From Propioniferax innocua (GTDB taxonomy: Bacteria; Actinomycetota; Actinomycetes; Propionibacteriales; Propionibacteriaceae), in the NCBI RefSeq assembly GCF_006716235.1, contig NZ_VFOR01000002.1:558001-622000 (forward strand): a stretch of 64,000 bases of DNA. Direction: 5' to 3'. The notes beneath the pieces are model-generated. The model searched no databases. It was given only the letters and a program-made list of their open reading frames with translations, and had not been told where the DNA came from. Numbering within the stretch: position 1 is the first letter of the stretch; each line of letters begins with the position of its first letter. The translations under genes and the position numbers were made by a program. This document shows, piece by piece, positions 46,007 through 55,721 of the stretch.

Positions 46007-47194
46007 TCAGGAAATGCCACAGGAGCCTTCGTGAAGAGCGGAGATCCGGGCGACCTTCTCGTCCAACGACTTCTCGAACTCCGGATCATCCTTCGCCCGA
46101 GCGAGCACCCCCTCTGTCATCTCGGACTGGATCGAGGGATCTCCGTTGATGACGATGTCACCACCGGCCGCCAGGAACCGCACAGCACGCTCTCCCGGCG
46201 TCACATCGGCCACCTGAGCCGCAGCACCCATGTCATCGGAGATCACGACCTTGTCGAAGCCGAGGTCACCTCGAATCATCTCCTCGATGACGACCGGCGA
46301 GAACGCCGCAAGGTTCTCGGGGTCGATGCGTTCGTACTTGGCCGTCGCCACCATCACCGAATCGACACCCGCGTCCTTCACGGCCCGGAATGATTCCAGA
46401 CCAGGGTCGTCCTGCGCGGTACGGTCGTCCACCACGTCGGCGGAGAAGTCAGTGTTCCCCTGCACCGCCCCCAGGCCCGGGAAGTGCTTGACCGAGGTCA
46501 GCTGCCCGCCCTGCTGCATTCCCTTCACATAAGCAGCGGCATGCCGCCCCACCGCTCCAGGATCCGACCCATAGCCGCGCTCAAGCGCCGCCACCGGTTC
46601 ATTGTCGGTCCCCACCTCCTCGGGCACGACATCTGCCACCGGTGCGAGGTTCATGTCGACCCCGGCAGCGGTCAGCTGTTCGCCCCACGTGGCAGCGCCA
46701 CCGGTGAGCTCCTGTGCCGACATCTCGGCCTGCTCGGCCGCCGACGGCATCGTGTCGAAGCCCGGCCCCTGCAGACGCTGGATCTGTCCACCCTCCTGGT
46801 CGGCTGCGATGAGAACGTCACCGTTGGGATCGAGCCCCTGCACGATCCCACGCACACCGTCGACGCCCGCCGTGGTGTCCCCCAGCAGCACCACGGCCTT
46901 GATGCGGTTCTCCTCCATCGTCAGCCGATAGGTCTCGTCGACGGGCCCCGCGGTGGTGTCGCGCCCCATCATGAACAGGTACCCGACCTTCTCCTCGAGC
47001 GAGATCCGTGCCGGATCGATCGCGCAGGCGTTGGTGGGCGTCGGTGTCGATGTCGGCGCCGCGCTCGGCGATTCGGAAGCGACCGGTGACGAAGACTCCT
47101 CCGGGCTCGGTGCGGCATCTTCGGGTGCCTGCCCGCAGGCGGCGAGCAGCGTCAGGATCGAGACCGTCGCAAGGGGAGCGATGAGACGTTTCAT
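46007..47194 (-). CDS. Glycoside hydrolase family 3 lipoprotein (NagZ-like)
   Basis: A 395-residue exported lipoprotein: signal peptide ending LLAACGQ, Ser/Pro/Thr linker to about residue 55, then a GH3 N-terminal barrel. Visible are MGRDTTAG, ADQEGGQIQRLQGPGF, NLAPVADV, KHFPGLGAVQGNTD and the nucleophile aspartate in VISDDMG. Typical NagZ enzymes have KHFPGHG followed by D-S-H as acid/base dyad; here the histidine is absent (NTDFSADV). It could therefore use another acid or have altered activity on muropeptides. It overlaps mycothione reductase by 4 nt (ATGA). Confidence 0.85.
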   Translation of the reverse strand: MKRLIAPLATVSILTLLAACGQAPEDAAPSPEESSSPVASESPSAAPTSTPTPTNACAIDPARISLEEKVGYLFMMGRDTTAGPVDETYRLTMEENRIKAVVLLGDTTAGVDGVRGIVQGLDPNGDVLIAADQEGGQIQRLQGPGFDTMPSAAEQAEMSAQELTGGAATWGEQLTAAGVDMNLAPVADVVPEEVGTDNEPVAALERGYGSDPGAVGRHAAAYVKGMQQGGQLTSVKHFPGLGAVQGNTDFSADVVDDRTAQDDPGLESFRAVKDAGVDSVMVATAKYERIDPENLAAFSPVVIEEMIRGDLGFDKVVISDDMGAAAQVADVTPGERAVRFLAAGGDIVINGDPSIQSEMTEGVLARAKDDPEFEKSLDEKVARISALHEGSCGIS

Positions 47195-48618
47195 GGTTCC
47201 TTCCGATCGACAGGCAGCGCCAGCAATGCGTTCTCGACGAGTTCGGTGAGCGCGGGGTGGATCCAGTACTGCCCCGTGGCCATGGTGCGCACATCGAGCC
47301 CGGTGGCCATGGCCTGCACCAGGGGCTGGATGAGGATCGACGCCTCTGGCCCGATGATGTGGGCTCCCAACAGCGCCCCGTCACAACGGGCGACAAGTTT
47401 GCAGAAGTGATCCTCGTCCTCCATCGCCCACCCGTAGGCGACGCTCCCGTAGGGCTGGGTGACCGTCACGACGTCATCGAACTCTTCGCGCGCTGCAGAT
47501 TCGGTGAGCCCGACGGCGGCGACCTGTGGGTGGCCGAACACCGCTGCGGGGACGGCCTCATGATTGACGGCGATCGGCTCCTCGGAATGCAGCAGATTGT
47601 GCTGCACCACCTTCGCCTCATGGTTTGCGACGTGCTTGAGCTGGAACGGCGAGCTGACATCGCCGAGGGCGAAGATGTGCGGCTGGCTCGTGCGCTGATG
47701 TTCATCGACGACAACCCGCCCGTTTTCGACGGTCACCCCGGCGGCATCGAGCCCCAGACCGTCTGAATTGGGGATCCGACCGGTCGCGTTGAGCAGAGCC
47801 TCGGCAGTGTGTTCCCGTTCGACGCCCTCGGCGTCCTTGGTGCGGACGATGACGCCTTCCCCACCGCGGGCCACCGACACCACCGGCTCGTCCAGGTGCA
47901 CCGGAAGGCGTCGGCCCATGATCTCGGTGAATCTCTGTGAGATCTCGGCGTCATGCTGACGCAGCAGTGCGCCGGATCGATTGATGATCTGCACACGCGT
48001 GCCGAAGGACGCGAAGATGTGCGCGAACTCGGCCGAGATGAAGCCTCCACCGAGGATGATCAAGGATGCGGGCAATGTTTCACGACGCATGATGTCGTCG
48101 GAGGTGTGCACGGTGATCTCATCCGCCCCGGGCACTTCGAGACGGCGGGGCCTCGATCCGGTCGCGATGACGAAGCGGTCCGCGGTGATACGACGGGTGG
48201 ACCCGTTGGCGCTTGTCACGTCGAGGGTGTGGGCGTCCACGAAGCGCCCCTCCCCCTCCAGGAGGGTGACGTTCTCGTTCTGGTGCCGCCAGTCCCGGCC
48301 CCCGGAGCTGATCTGGTCGATCCGCCCGAAGATGCGGTCTCGGATCTGCCCCCAGTGAGCCCGGTGGAACTCCAGGTCGACGCCGAGCCGCGACGCGTCC
48401 GGCGCCGAGGCCGCCAGCGTCGCGGGATGGGCATACATCTTGGTGGGGATGCACCCGACGTTCAGACAGGTGCCGCCGAAGGCCCCCGTGCTACCGACAC
48501 CACGCTCCACCTGGGCGATGCTCAGATGCTCCAGGCTCTCATCGATGAGGGAATTGGCCGATCCCGAGCCGATGATGCACAGGTCGTGGTGGGTCGCTTG
48601 CGGGGTCTCGACAACCAT
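47191..48618 (-). CDS. mtr: Mycothione reductase
   Basis: NADPH-dependent flavoenzyme that reduces mycothiol disulfide. The 475 residues follow the glutathione-reductase plan: FAD motif LCIIGSGSAN, redox-active disulfide GGTCLNVGCIPTKM, NADPH motif LIILGGGFISAEFAHIF, HIFALGDV, and the C-terminal HP motif IHPALTELVENAL of the dimer interface. The GSGSAN instead of GxGxxG and the MshD gene in the window favour mycothione reductase over lipoamide dehydrogenase. ATG 48618 chosen; ATGA overlap with the GH3 gene. Confidence 0.92.
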   Translation of the reverse strand: MVVETPQATHHDLCIIGSGSANSLIDESLEHLSIAQVERGVGSTGAFGGTCLNVGCIPTKMYAHPATLAASAPDASRLGVDLEFHRAHWGQIRDRIFGRIDQISSGGRDWRHQNENVTLLEGEGRFVDAHTLDVTSANGSTRRITADRFVIATGSRPRRLEVPGADEITVHTSDDIMRRETLPASLIILGGGFISAEFAHIFASFGTRVQIINRSGALLRQHDAEISQRFTEIMGRRLPVHLDEPVVSVARGGEGVIVRTKDAEGVEREHTAEALLNATGRIPNSDGLGLDAAGVTVENGRVVVDEHQRTSQPHIFALGDVSSPFQLKHVANHEAKVVQHNLLHSEEPIAVNHEAVPAAVFGHPQVAAVGLTESAAREEFDDVVTVTQPYGSVAYGWAMEDEDHFCKLVARCDGALLGAHIIGPEASILIQPLVQAMATGLDVRTMATGQYWIHPALTELVENALLALPVDRKEP

Positions 48619-48718
48619 GCGAGCCACTCTAACCAGTGCGGTCCACACATCACCGCGTCTGCCACGGGAGCACCACCATCCCTGGAGGGAATCGCGCCCC
48701 CTTCAAGGTGCCCGAGGG

Positions 48719-49714
48719 TCACTTGGCGTAGCTGTGCAGTCCTTGGACGAACAGGTTGATACCCACGTAGTTCCACCAGAACAGCAGGCCGCCGATGATC
48801 GAGATGATCGCCGCAGGCGTCCCACGCCATCCGGCGGTCGAGCGGGCGTGGAGGTACGCGGCGTAGACCGCCCACGTGATGAGCGACCATGTCTCCTTGG
48901 GGTCCCAGCCCCAGTAGCGCCCCCAGGCGTACTGCGCCCAGATGGCCCCGGCGGCGATGACGAAGGTGAACATCGGGAAGGCGAATGCCGCACACCGGTA
49001 GGCGAAGGTGTCGATGGCCCGGGAATCGGGCAGCTTGGCCAGATAGCCCCGGACCTCCCCGCGCCGCTCGGCCCGTTCACGGACGATGTAGAGCACCGAC
49101 GCGATGGCCCCGACGGTGAAGGCCGAGCCCGACGCCATCGCGGCGCTGATGTGGAACATGAACCACGTGGAATGCAGCGACGGCACCAGCGGGGAGACGT
49201 CCACATAGAACACGGTGACGGCCAGCCCCAACCCGATGGAGGAGAACAGGGCCACGAAGAGACCCAGCCAACGCATGGACCATTTGAGGTTCATGACGAG
49301 ATAGGCCCCGACCAGGAGCGCCAGGGAGGTTGCGGTGAACTCGTGCATATTGGCCCAAGGGGCCCGATCTGCGGCGAGCCCACGGGTGACGACCGCGGCG
49401 AGATGCACGAAGAACGCCACCGTGGTGAAAGCCAACCCGACGCGTCCGAACTGATCGACGCGCAACCGGTCGTTCTCGGTCTCACGACGGGCTCCCCCAT
49501 CCCCGGCCCGGGCCTCCAGCCCGGCTTCATCGCCCATCTCATCGCGGCCACCGGCCGCCCCGACAAGTACCTTCACTCGGCGACGTTTCTTGGGCGGCTC
49601 GGCCGTCGCGTTCTTCGCCGCCGCCCACTCCACGGTGTGCGCCGCTCCGGCGAAGAGGTACACGACGGCTGCCACGACCATGGCTTGGAATGAGAACTCC
49701 GCGTAATCCATCAT
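48719..49714 (-). CDS. ccsB: Cytochrome c biogenesis protein CcsB/CcsA (heme handling)
   Basis: System II cytochrome c maturation subunit that presents heme at the outer membrane face. About 331 residues and eight helices. The tryptophan-rich heme motif is WGRYWGWDPKETWSLITW, with flanking histidines in ANMHEFTA and LHSTWFMFHISAAM. A charged cytoplasmic linker (KKRRRVKVLVG...RRETEND) follows the first helix. ATGs at 49714 and 49711 are adjacent; a GTG at 49789 would add 25 residues. It is last in resA-ccdA-resB-ccsB. Confidence 0.92.
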   Translation of the reverse strand: MMDYAEFSFQAMVVAAVVYLFAGAAHTVEWAAAKNATAEPPKKRRRVKVLVGAAGGRDEMGDEAGLEARAGDGGARRETENDRLRVDQFGRVGLAFTTVAFFVHLAAVVTRGLAADRAPWANMHEFTATSLALLVGAYLVMNLKWSMRWLGLFVALFSSIGLGLAVTVFYVDVSPLVPSLHSTWFMFHISAAMASGSAFTVGAIASVLYIVRERAERRGEVRGYLAKLPDSRAIDTFAYRCAAFAFPMFTFVIAAGAIWAQYAWGRYWGWDPKETWSLITWAVYAAYLHARSTAGWRGTPAAIISIIGGLLFWWNYVGINLFVQGLHSYAK

Positions 49715-49803
49715 GCTCCGTTCGAGGTGGTCGAGCCGAGCATACGCGTCCCAGCCGAACCGGATCGGCCGTTTCGACAGCCCAGCCACAGGTTCACGTT
49801 GAA

Positions 49804-51339
49804 CTAATCGTGCCGGGTCTCCTCTCCCAGAACGCTTTCGGCGAGCTGTTCCACCTCATCGGCAAGGCCGGTGCGGGCGTCGGCGCGGTCGAGCCCGGCC
49901 ACGTCGAGGCGGTCATCGTCGACGCGCACCCACAGGCGTCGGGGCCGCACGAACAGGGACAGGCACAGGCCGAGGACGGCGACGATGACCGACGCCAGCG
50001 TGAAGCCCATGCCGGGCTGGTGCGAGACCTGCAGGCGCACCCATCGTTGATATCCGTCGAAGGTGATCGTCCCCCGGCCATCGGGGAGTTCGACGGTCTC
50101 CCCCACGTCCATCTTGAACGCCAGGGGCGATCCGTCGGGGCGGCTGAACTGCTCGAGCCCGTTCTTGTCGAGGGTGTGCACATTCGTGGGAACGCCCGTC
50201 TCGTGCTTGGGCGGACCGTGGTAGGCGGTCAGGAACACCTGTGGCTTCAGCGCGTCGGGGAACAACGACCGTGGGCCCATCTCATCGACGGTTCCGGTGG
50301 GGAGGAAGAACCCCTCGAATCCGAGTCGTTCGGGACGCGCATCCACGGCGTTGATCACGCCGGTCGATGTCAGGTTTCCGTCCTGGGGCATGAACATCGA
50401 CGGCCCCTGCCAGGCGATGTTCCCGTCCCCGTCGCGCACCGTCATCTGCGGCGCATATCCATGCCCGAGCAGGTGGATCTGGGTGTTGCGGACCTCGAGC
50501 GGCTCGTTGAGGCGGATCACGTATTCACGCGGCTGTGCGCCGGGTTCGTCGACGACCCTGGTCAACAGCGCGAACTCACGCGGTTGTCCGGTGTTGACCT
50601 CGCCCTGCTCGAACTGTGCCTCGAAGTCCTCCACGACCACCGAAAACGGCGCGAGGTCGGCGTCGGTGAAGGCGGGGCCGGAACTGATCTCGTCGTACTG
50701 GGTCAGGGTGTTGGAGAAGCCCTGCCCGACCAACACATTGGAGGTGCCTCGATAACCGAACGTCACCGTCCAGGTGATACCGATCAGCAGGAAGACCAGT
50801 GAGATGTGGAAGACCAGGTTGCCGAACTCACGCAGGTACCCCCGTTCAGCCGACAGCGCCCCCCGTTCACGACGCACACGGTAGCGATGCTGCTTCAGCC
50901 AGGCCTCTCCCCTGTCGAGAGCCGACGCCGCCGATCCGCTTCTGGGCGCGGACGCCGACACCGGCATCCGATCGAGCCGGGAGGGAACGGCGACCGGTTC
51001 GGCGCGGAGAGCCCGGGCATAGACGAAGCACCGGGGAATGATGCAGCCCACCAGGGAGATGAGCAGCAACAGGTAGATCGCTGAGAACCACGGGCTCGTG
51101 TAGACGTTGAACAGCCCCAGGGCTTCGTAGACACCGCCGAGCCGGGGGTTGTCGGTGAGGAACTTATCCACCTGCGCCGGCGAGACCGGACGCTGCGGGA
51201 TCAACGACCCAGGGATCGCCGCCAGGGCACCGAGGAACAACAGGCTCAGGGCCGTGCGCATCGAGGTGAGCTGCGTCCACAGGAAACGCGCGAACTCGAG
51301 GGGGGTCAGGGCACTCGCCCGCGTCTTGTCACCGGTCAC
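49804..51339 (-). CDS. resB: Cytochrome c biogenesis protein ResB
   Basis: Partner of CcsB in System II heme attachment. About 511 residues with four membrane helices: LSLLFLGALAAIPGSLIPQ, SAIYLLLLISLVGCIIPR, LVFHISLVFLLIGITWTV and the C-terminal ASVIVAVLGLCLSLFV. A large outer-face domain lies between the third and fourth. GTG at 51339 is chosen because it overlaps the ccdA stop (GTGA) and has GGAG 7 nt upstream. Confidence 0.92.
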   Translation of the reverse strand: MTGDKTRASALTPLEFARFLWTQLTSMRTALSLLFLGALAAIPGSLIPQRPVSPAQVDKFLTDNPRLGGVYEALGLFNVYTSPWFSAIYLLLLISLVGCIIPRCFVYARALRAEPVAVPSRLDRMPVSASAPRSGSAASALDRGEAWLKQHRYRVRRERGALSAERGYLREFGNLVFHISLVFLLIGITWTVTFGYRGTSNVLVGQGFSNTLTQYDEISSGPAFTDADLAPFSVVVEDFEAQFEQGEVNTGQPREFALLTRVVDEPGAQPREYVIRLNEPLEVRNTQIHLLGHGYAPQMTVRDGDGNIAWQGPSMFMPQDGNLTSTGVINAVDARPERLGFEGFFLPTGTVDEMGPRSLFPDALKPQVFLTAYHGPPKHETGVPTNVHTLDKNGLEQFSRPDGSPLAFKMDVGETVELPDGRGTITFDGYQRWVRLQVSHQPGMGFTLASVIVAVLGLCLSLFVRPRRLWVRVDDDRLDVAGLDRADARTGLADEVEQLAESVLGEETRHD

Positions 51340-52145
51340 AGGATCACTCCGAATTCGGCGGCCCATTGCTGCACGAAGCCCATCAGGTAGGCCCACCATC
51401 CGGTCACCAACAGCACGCCCACCACGATGAGCATGCCCCCGCCAAGGCGTAGCAATACCTGCTGGTGACGCTGCACGAACCCGACGAGTGGGCGGACCCG
51501 GGTGAAGGCCAGTGCCGCAACGATGAAGGGGATCCCCAGCCCCAAGGCGTAAGCAGCCATGAGGATGCCACCCCGCATGGCCGATCCCTCATTGAGGGAG
51601 AGCCCCAACACCACCGCGAGGGTCGGCCCGATGCAGGGGGTCCAGCCGATACCGAACAACAGGCCCAGCAGTGGCGAGGCCGCCACGCCGACGATGGGCC
51701 TGGTCTGCAACCGCAGATCGACCTGCCCGAACTTCAGGACGCCGGCGAACATGAGACCGAGCACGATGGTCAGCACCCCCAACACCACGGCCAGCAACCG
51801 CGCATGGGCATGGAGCGCTGCCCCCACCGTGCCGGCGAGCACACCGGAGGCCACGAAGAAGACCGCGAATCCGAGCACGAATCCCAAGGACCCGAGAAGC
51901 ATGCGGCCACGGGCACCGCGCCCGGCCACCACATCGGCCGCACTCATCCCCGTCATGTAGGAGACATAGCCCGGCAGCAACGGAACCACGCATGGGGAAA
52001 GGAACGAGACCAGGCCGGCAAGCATCGCCACCGGGATGGCCAACAACATGCTTCCGCCCACGGCATCGGCCGCCCACGTCCCCATGTCGAGGGGCGGGAG
52101 CACCATGGGCACCGGGCTCAGCGGCGGGGCCTGGATCGGGGTCAC
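51336..52145 (-). CDS. ccdA: Cytochrome c biogenesis protein CcdA
   Basis: Membrane thiol-disulfide carrier that passes electrons from cytoplasmic thioredoxin to ResA for apocytochrome c reduction. 269 residues with six to seven helices. The redox cysteines are visible in FLSPCVVPLLPGYVSYM and GWTPCIGPTL. The GTG start overlaps the resA stop (GTGA). The N-terminus carries a Pro-rich 25-residue stretch before the first helix. Confidence 0.94.
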   Translation of the reverse strand: MTPIQAPPLSPVPMVLPPLDMGTWAADAVGGSMLLAIPVAMLAGLVSFLSPCVVPLLPGYVSYMTGMSAADVVAGRGARGRMLLGSLGFVLGFAVFFVASGVLAGTVGAALHAHARLLAVVLGVLTIVLGLMFAGVLKFGQVDLRLQTRPIVGVAASPLLGLLFGIGWTPCIGPTLAVVLGLSLNEGSAMRGGILMAAYALGLGIPFIVAALAFTRVRPLVGFVQRHQQVLLRLGGGMLIVVGVLLVTGWWAYLMGFVQQWAAEFGVIL

Positions 52146-52708
52146 CGTCCCTCCGCCGTGTCTCGGACGAGCTCGGTCAGCGTCCCCTCATCGACCACAC
52201 CGATGATGCGGGCCGCCACGCGTCCCTCGGGGTCGATCACGAGGGACGACGGGATACCCGAGGGTGGCAGTTGCCCGGCGAACTCGAGGAGTGTCTGGCC
52301 CTGCGGATCGAAGATCGAGGGATAGGTGATCTCGAAGTTCCGGACGAAGGCCTGAGCCGGCGCCGGGTCGGGGTCACGGGTGTCGATCCCGACGAACACC
52401 GCCACATCCTTCGTCGCCTGATGCGCGGCTTCCAGGTCGGGGGCCTCCTTGCGGCAGGGCGCACACCACGAGCCCCACACGTTGATCACGACCACCTTGC
52501 CGGGGTGATCGGTGGTCAGCGGCTCCCCATCGAGTCCGTCACCGGTCACCACGGGGGCCTGCTCACGTTCGGCCACCGGCACCACCGTCAGGCCGGTGTC
52601 GCCCTCCACGAACCCGGTACCACCGTCACCTCCGGAGCTGCAGGCCCCGAGCGCCAGCAGAATGGGCAGAGCCGACAGAAGTGTCAGGAGTCGGGCCAGG
52701 CGGACCAT
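52142..52708 (-). CDS. resA: ResA-like thiol-disulfide lipoprotein (TlpA family)
   Basis: Extracytoplasmic thioredoxin-fold lipoprotein, 188 residues, that reduces the CxxCH cysteines of apocytochrome c. The signal peptide ends in LALGAC-S. The active site is NVWGSWCAPCRKEAPDLE, the cis-Pro region is SGIPSSLVIDPEGRV, and GIDTRDPDPAPAQAFVRNFEI is the typical insert. The ATG shares one base with the stop of the preceding phosphatase gene (TGATG). Confidence 0.93.
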   Translation of the reverse strand: MVRLARLLTLLSALPILLALGACSSGGDGGTGFVEGDTGLTVVPVAEREQAPVVTGDGLDGEPLTTDHPGKVVVINVWGSWCAPCRKEAPDLEAAHQATKDVAVFVGIDTRDPDPAPAQAFVRNFEITYPSIFDPQGQTLLEFAGQLPPSGIPSSLVIDPEGRVAARIIGVVDEGTLTELVRDTAEGR

Positions 52709-53358
52709 CAGGCCCCTGCCACGAACTTCTTGCCCTTCTTGGCCGGCACCAGATCCGCGCAGGGGTCGGCGTATGAGACCTGGGTGATCCGCCCGTCCTC
52801 CACGGCGAAACTCGTCAGGCTCGCCAAGGAGCACTCGCGCTTGCGGGGATCGTGGACGAGCGCGCGTCCCTCCGCCGCGAGACGGGCCATCCAGATCGGC
52901 AGCTGGTGCGAGACGATCAACGCCTCGTGGCCCTCGGCCTGCGCCGCCGCATCGAGGATCGCCTCATGCATGCGTGCCACGATCTCCTGGTAGGGCTCAC
53001 CCCACGAGGGGCGCAGCGGGTTGCGCAGGTGCCACCAGACGCGGGGGTCGGCGAACGAACTCGCCGAGGCCGAGAACACGCGTCCCTGAAGCTTGTTGGA
53101 GGCCTCGATCACGCGGTCGTCGATGACGACCTCGACTCCCTCGTGGTTGCGGCTCACCGGTTCCATGGTCTCGCGGGCCCGCTCCAGCGGGGAGCAGCGG
53201 AGGTGGACGATGTCGAAGTCCGCCGTGTACTCGGCCATGCGCTCGGCCATCTTCTGGCCCACCTCGGAGAGGTGGAAGTCGGGCAGGCGTCCGTAGAGGA
53301 TGCCGTCGGGGTTGTGCACCAACCCGTGTCGAAGCAGGTGGACGGTTGCTCGGGCCAT
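52708..53358 (-). CDS. Histidine phosphatase (phosphoglycerate mutase-like) family protein
   Basis: A 216-residue cytoplasmic phosphatase. The catalytic LLRHGLVHNPDG (LxRHG) begins the protein, LRCSPLERARETMEP supplies the phosphate-pocket arginine, and IVSHQLPIWM the second histidine. In mycobacteria a similar gene (Rv0525) stands between hemL and the cytochrome c genes, as here. Substrate unknown. It begins 15 nt after hemL. Confidence 0.86.
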   Translation of the reverse strand: MARATVHLLRHGLVHNPDGILYGRLPDFHLSEVGQKMAERMAEYTADFDIVHLRCSPLERARETMEPVSRNHEGVEVVIDDRVIEASNKLQGRVFSASASSFADPRVWWHLRNPLRPSWGEPYQEIVARMHEAILDAAAQAEGHEALIVSHQLPIWMARLAAEGRALVHDPRKRECSLASLTSFAVEDGRITQVSYADPCADLVPAKKGKKFVAGA

Positions 53359-53373
53359 GGGGAACTCCTCGGG

Positions 53374-54681
53374 TCAGTTGACTGCGGCAGCGGCGCGTGC
53401 GGCTGCGGGGAGTGCGGAGGTGATGCGATCCAGCACCGAATCGTGGTGCGTGCTCGAACAGAACCACGTCTCGAACGCGCTCGGGGGCAGGTGGACACCG
53501 GCGTCGAGCATCGCATGGAAGAACGCTGCGTAGCGCTTGGTGTCGGTGGTCTGGGCCGATGCGAAGTCGGTCACCGGCTGGTCGGTGAAGAAGACGCTGA
53601 ACATCGAACCGTTGGAGTTGATGACGTGCGGGACGCCGGCCTCCTCCAGAGCCCGGCCGGTCTCACCACGGACGATCTCGGCGGCTCGGTCGACACGCTC
53701 GTAGACGGCGTCATCGGCGAGTTGCAGGGTCTTGAGACCGGCGGTGGTGGCCACCGGGTTCCCGGCGAGCGTCCCCGCCTGATAGACGCCGCCCACCGGC
53801 GAGAGGTGCGCCATGTACTCGGCCCGACCACCGAACGCGGCGGCGGGGAAACCACCACCCATGACCTTGCCGAAGGTCATGAGATCGGGCTCGACGCCGT
53901 CGAGGCCGAACTGGCCCGAGCGGGTCACACGGAAGCCCGTCATCACCTCGTCGCTGATGAACAGCGCACCGTGCGCGTGACAGACGCGCTTGCAGAACGC
54001 GTTGAAGTTCTCCCCGTCGACCACCGACGGGGGCACGACGCCCATGTTGCCCGGTGAGGCCTCGGCCATGACCGCCGCGATGCGGTCACCGTGCTCGGCG
54101 AAGACGGCCTCGAGCCCGGCGCGATCGTTGTAGTCCACCACGAGGGTGTCGGCGGTGGTTCCGGCCGTCACCCCGGGCGAGGACGGTTCTCCACCGTGCA
54201 GCGTCGCCACCCCGGAACCCGCCGCGACCAGCAGGGAATCGACGTGCCCGTGGTAGCAGCCGGCGAACTTGACGATGAGGTCGCGCCCGGTGATGCCACG
54301 GGCCAGACGGATGACCGTCATTGTGGCCTCGGTACCGGAGTTGACCATCCGCACCTGATCCACCGGCGTCCGCTCGATGATCGCCTCGGCGAGCTTCGCC
54401 TCCACCTCGGTGGGGGCTCCGAAGGACGTGCCGTGTGCCACGGCGGCACCGACGGCATGGATCACCTCGCTGTGCGCGTGACCCAACAACATGGGGCCCC
54501 ACGAGCAGATGAGGTCGACGTACTCGTTGCCATCGACGTCGTAGAGGAACGGCCCCGAGGCACGCTCGATGAAGCGCGGGGTACCACCCACGGAGCTGAA
54601 GGCACGCACCGGGGAGTTCACACCACCGGGAACCAGTTGCCGGGCATGCGCGAAGATCTCTTCCGAGCGGCTGATATCCAT
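53374..54681 (-). CDS. hemL: Glutamate-1-semialdehyde 2,1-aminomutase
   Basis: PLP enzyme converting glutamate 1-semialdehyde to 5-aminolevulinate in C5 heme synthesis. The 435 residues are standard length. The cofactor lysine is K272 in [19 protein letters not shown], and [31 protein letters not shown] and [11 protein letters not shown] are family hallmarks. ATG 54681 ([28 protein letters not shown]) matches the conserved start. Confidence 0.97.
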   Translation of the reverse strand: MDISRSEEIFAHARQLVPGGVNSPVRAFSSVGGTPRFIERASGPFLYDVDGNEYVDLICSWGPMLLGHAHSEVIHAVGAAVAHGTSFGAPTEVEAKLAEAIIERTPVDQVRMVNSGTEATMTVIRLARGITGRDLIVKFAGCYHGHVDSLLVAAGSGVATLHGGEPSSPGVTAGTTADTLVVDYNDRAGLEAVFAEHGDRIAAVMAEASPGNMGVVPPSVVDGENFNAFCKRVCHAHGALFISDEVMTGFRVTRSGQFGLDGVEPDLMTFGKVMGGGFPAAAFGGRAEYMAHLSPVGGVYQAGTLAGNPVATTAGLKTLQLADDAVYERVDRAAEIVRGETGRALEEAGVPHVINSNGSMFSVFFTDQPVTDFASAQTTDTKRYAAFFHAMLDAGVHLPPSAFETWFCSSTHHDSVLDRITSALPAAARAAAAVN

Positions 54682-54746
54682 GCCCCGCAGTGTAGACGGA
54701 AGCAACAATGTGCACCCGGCTGCGGCGCGCCGCCGGTAGCGGTGGC

Positions 54747-55721
54747 TCAGTTCATACGTTGTTGAGCCAACTCCAGAGCCCAGTACGTCAGGATGATGTC
54801 GGCACCGGCCCGGCGGATCGAGGTGACGGTCTCGGCCATCGCGCGGTCGCGGTCGATCCAGCCCTGCGCGGCCGCGGCCTCGACCATCGCGTACTCCCCC
54901 GACACGTTGTACGCGGCGATCGGCACGTCACACATCTCGCGCGCCATCCGCACCACGTCGAGGTAACCGAGCGCGGGCTTGACCATGATGACGTCCGCCC
55001 CCTCGGCGAGATCCAACTCGATCTCCCGGGCGGCCTCACGCAGGTTGGCCGGATCCTGCTGATACGTGCGGCGGTCCCCCTGCAGCGACGACGCGACAGC
55101 CTCACGGAAGGGTCCGTAGAAGGCCGATGCGTACTTGGCGGCGTAGGCCATGAGCGTCACCGAGTCGTGCCCGGCCGTATCCAGGGCCGCGCGGATGGCG
55201 CGCACCTGCCCGTCCATCATGCCGCTGGGCGCCACCACATGGGCTCCCGCTTCGGCGTGCTGAACCGCCATCTCCTGGTAGCGCTCGACGGTCGCGTCGT
55301 TGTCGACGACCCCGGATTCGGTCAGAACCCCGCAGTGGCCGTGATCGGTGAACTCGTCGAGACAGACATCCGTCATGACCAGGCAGTCATCGCCCACCTC
55401 CTGCCGCACGCGGGCGATCGCCACGTTGAGGATGCCCTCGGGATCGGTGGCACCAGATCCCTCGGCGTCCTTCTCCTCCGGCAGACCGAACAACATGATG
55501 CCGCCGAGCCCTGCTGCGGCCGCCTCAGCAGCGGTCTGCGCGAGCGTGTCCAGGGTGTGCTGCACCACGCCGGGCATCGACGAGATTGGACGCGGCTCGG
55601 TGAAGCCTTCACCGACGAAGGCCGGCAACACCAACTGCTCGGGACGCCATGAGGTCTCGGCGACCATCGCCCGCATCGTCGGGTTGGCGCGGAGTCGACG
55701 AGGGCGTGGGATCGAACTCAT
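54747..55721 (-). CDS. hemB: Delta-aminolevulinic acid dehydratase (porphobilinogen synthase)
   Basis: Condenses two 5-aminolevulinates to porphobilinogen. 324 residues. The two active-site lysines are K196 ([15 protein letters not shown]) and K248 ([11 protein letters not shown]). The metal site reads [15 protein letters not shown]120 and C130 are kept but the middle zinc cysteine is D122, so the site lies between the Zn-cysteine and Mg-aspartate types. The ATG overlaps the stop of the cobA/hemD gene (ATGA). Confidence 0.96.
   Translation of the reverse strand: MSSIPRPRRLRANPTMRAMVAETSWRPEQLVLPAFVGEGFTEPRPISSMPGVVQHTLDTLAQTAAEAAAAGLGGIMLFGLPEEKDAEGSGATDPEGILNVAIARVRQEVGDDCLVMTDVCLDEFTDHGHCGVLTESGVVDNDATVERYQEMAVQHAEAGAHVVAPSGMMDGQVRAIRAALDTAGHDSVTLMAYAAKYASAFYGPFREAVASSLQGDRRTYQQDPANLREAAREIELDLAEGADVIMVKPALGYLDVVRMAREMCDVPIAAYNVSGEYAMVEAAAAQGWIDRDRAMAETVTSIRRAGADIILTYWALELAQQRMN

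Noticed and set aside
48640-48670. CCGCGTCTGCC stretch resembling the core of the 46-bp palindrome
   Set aside because: The flanking CCACCT/AGGTGG stem is missing, so it is not counted as a third copy.
49787-49815. GTTCACGTTGAAC inverted repeat between ccsB and resB
   Set aside because: Resembles a PHO-box half but is inverted, single and inside a co-transcribed operon; likely chance.
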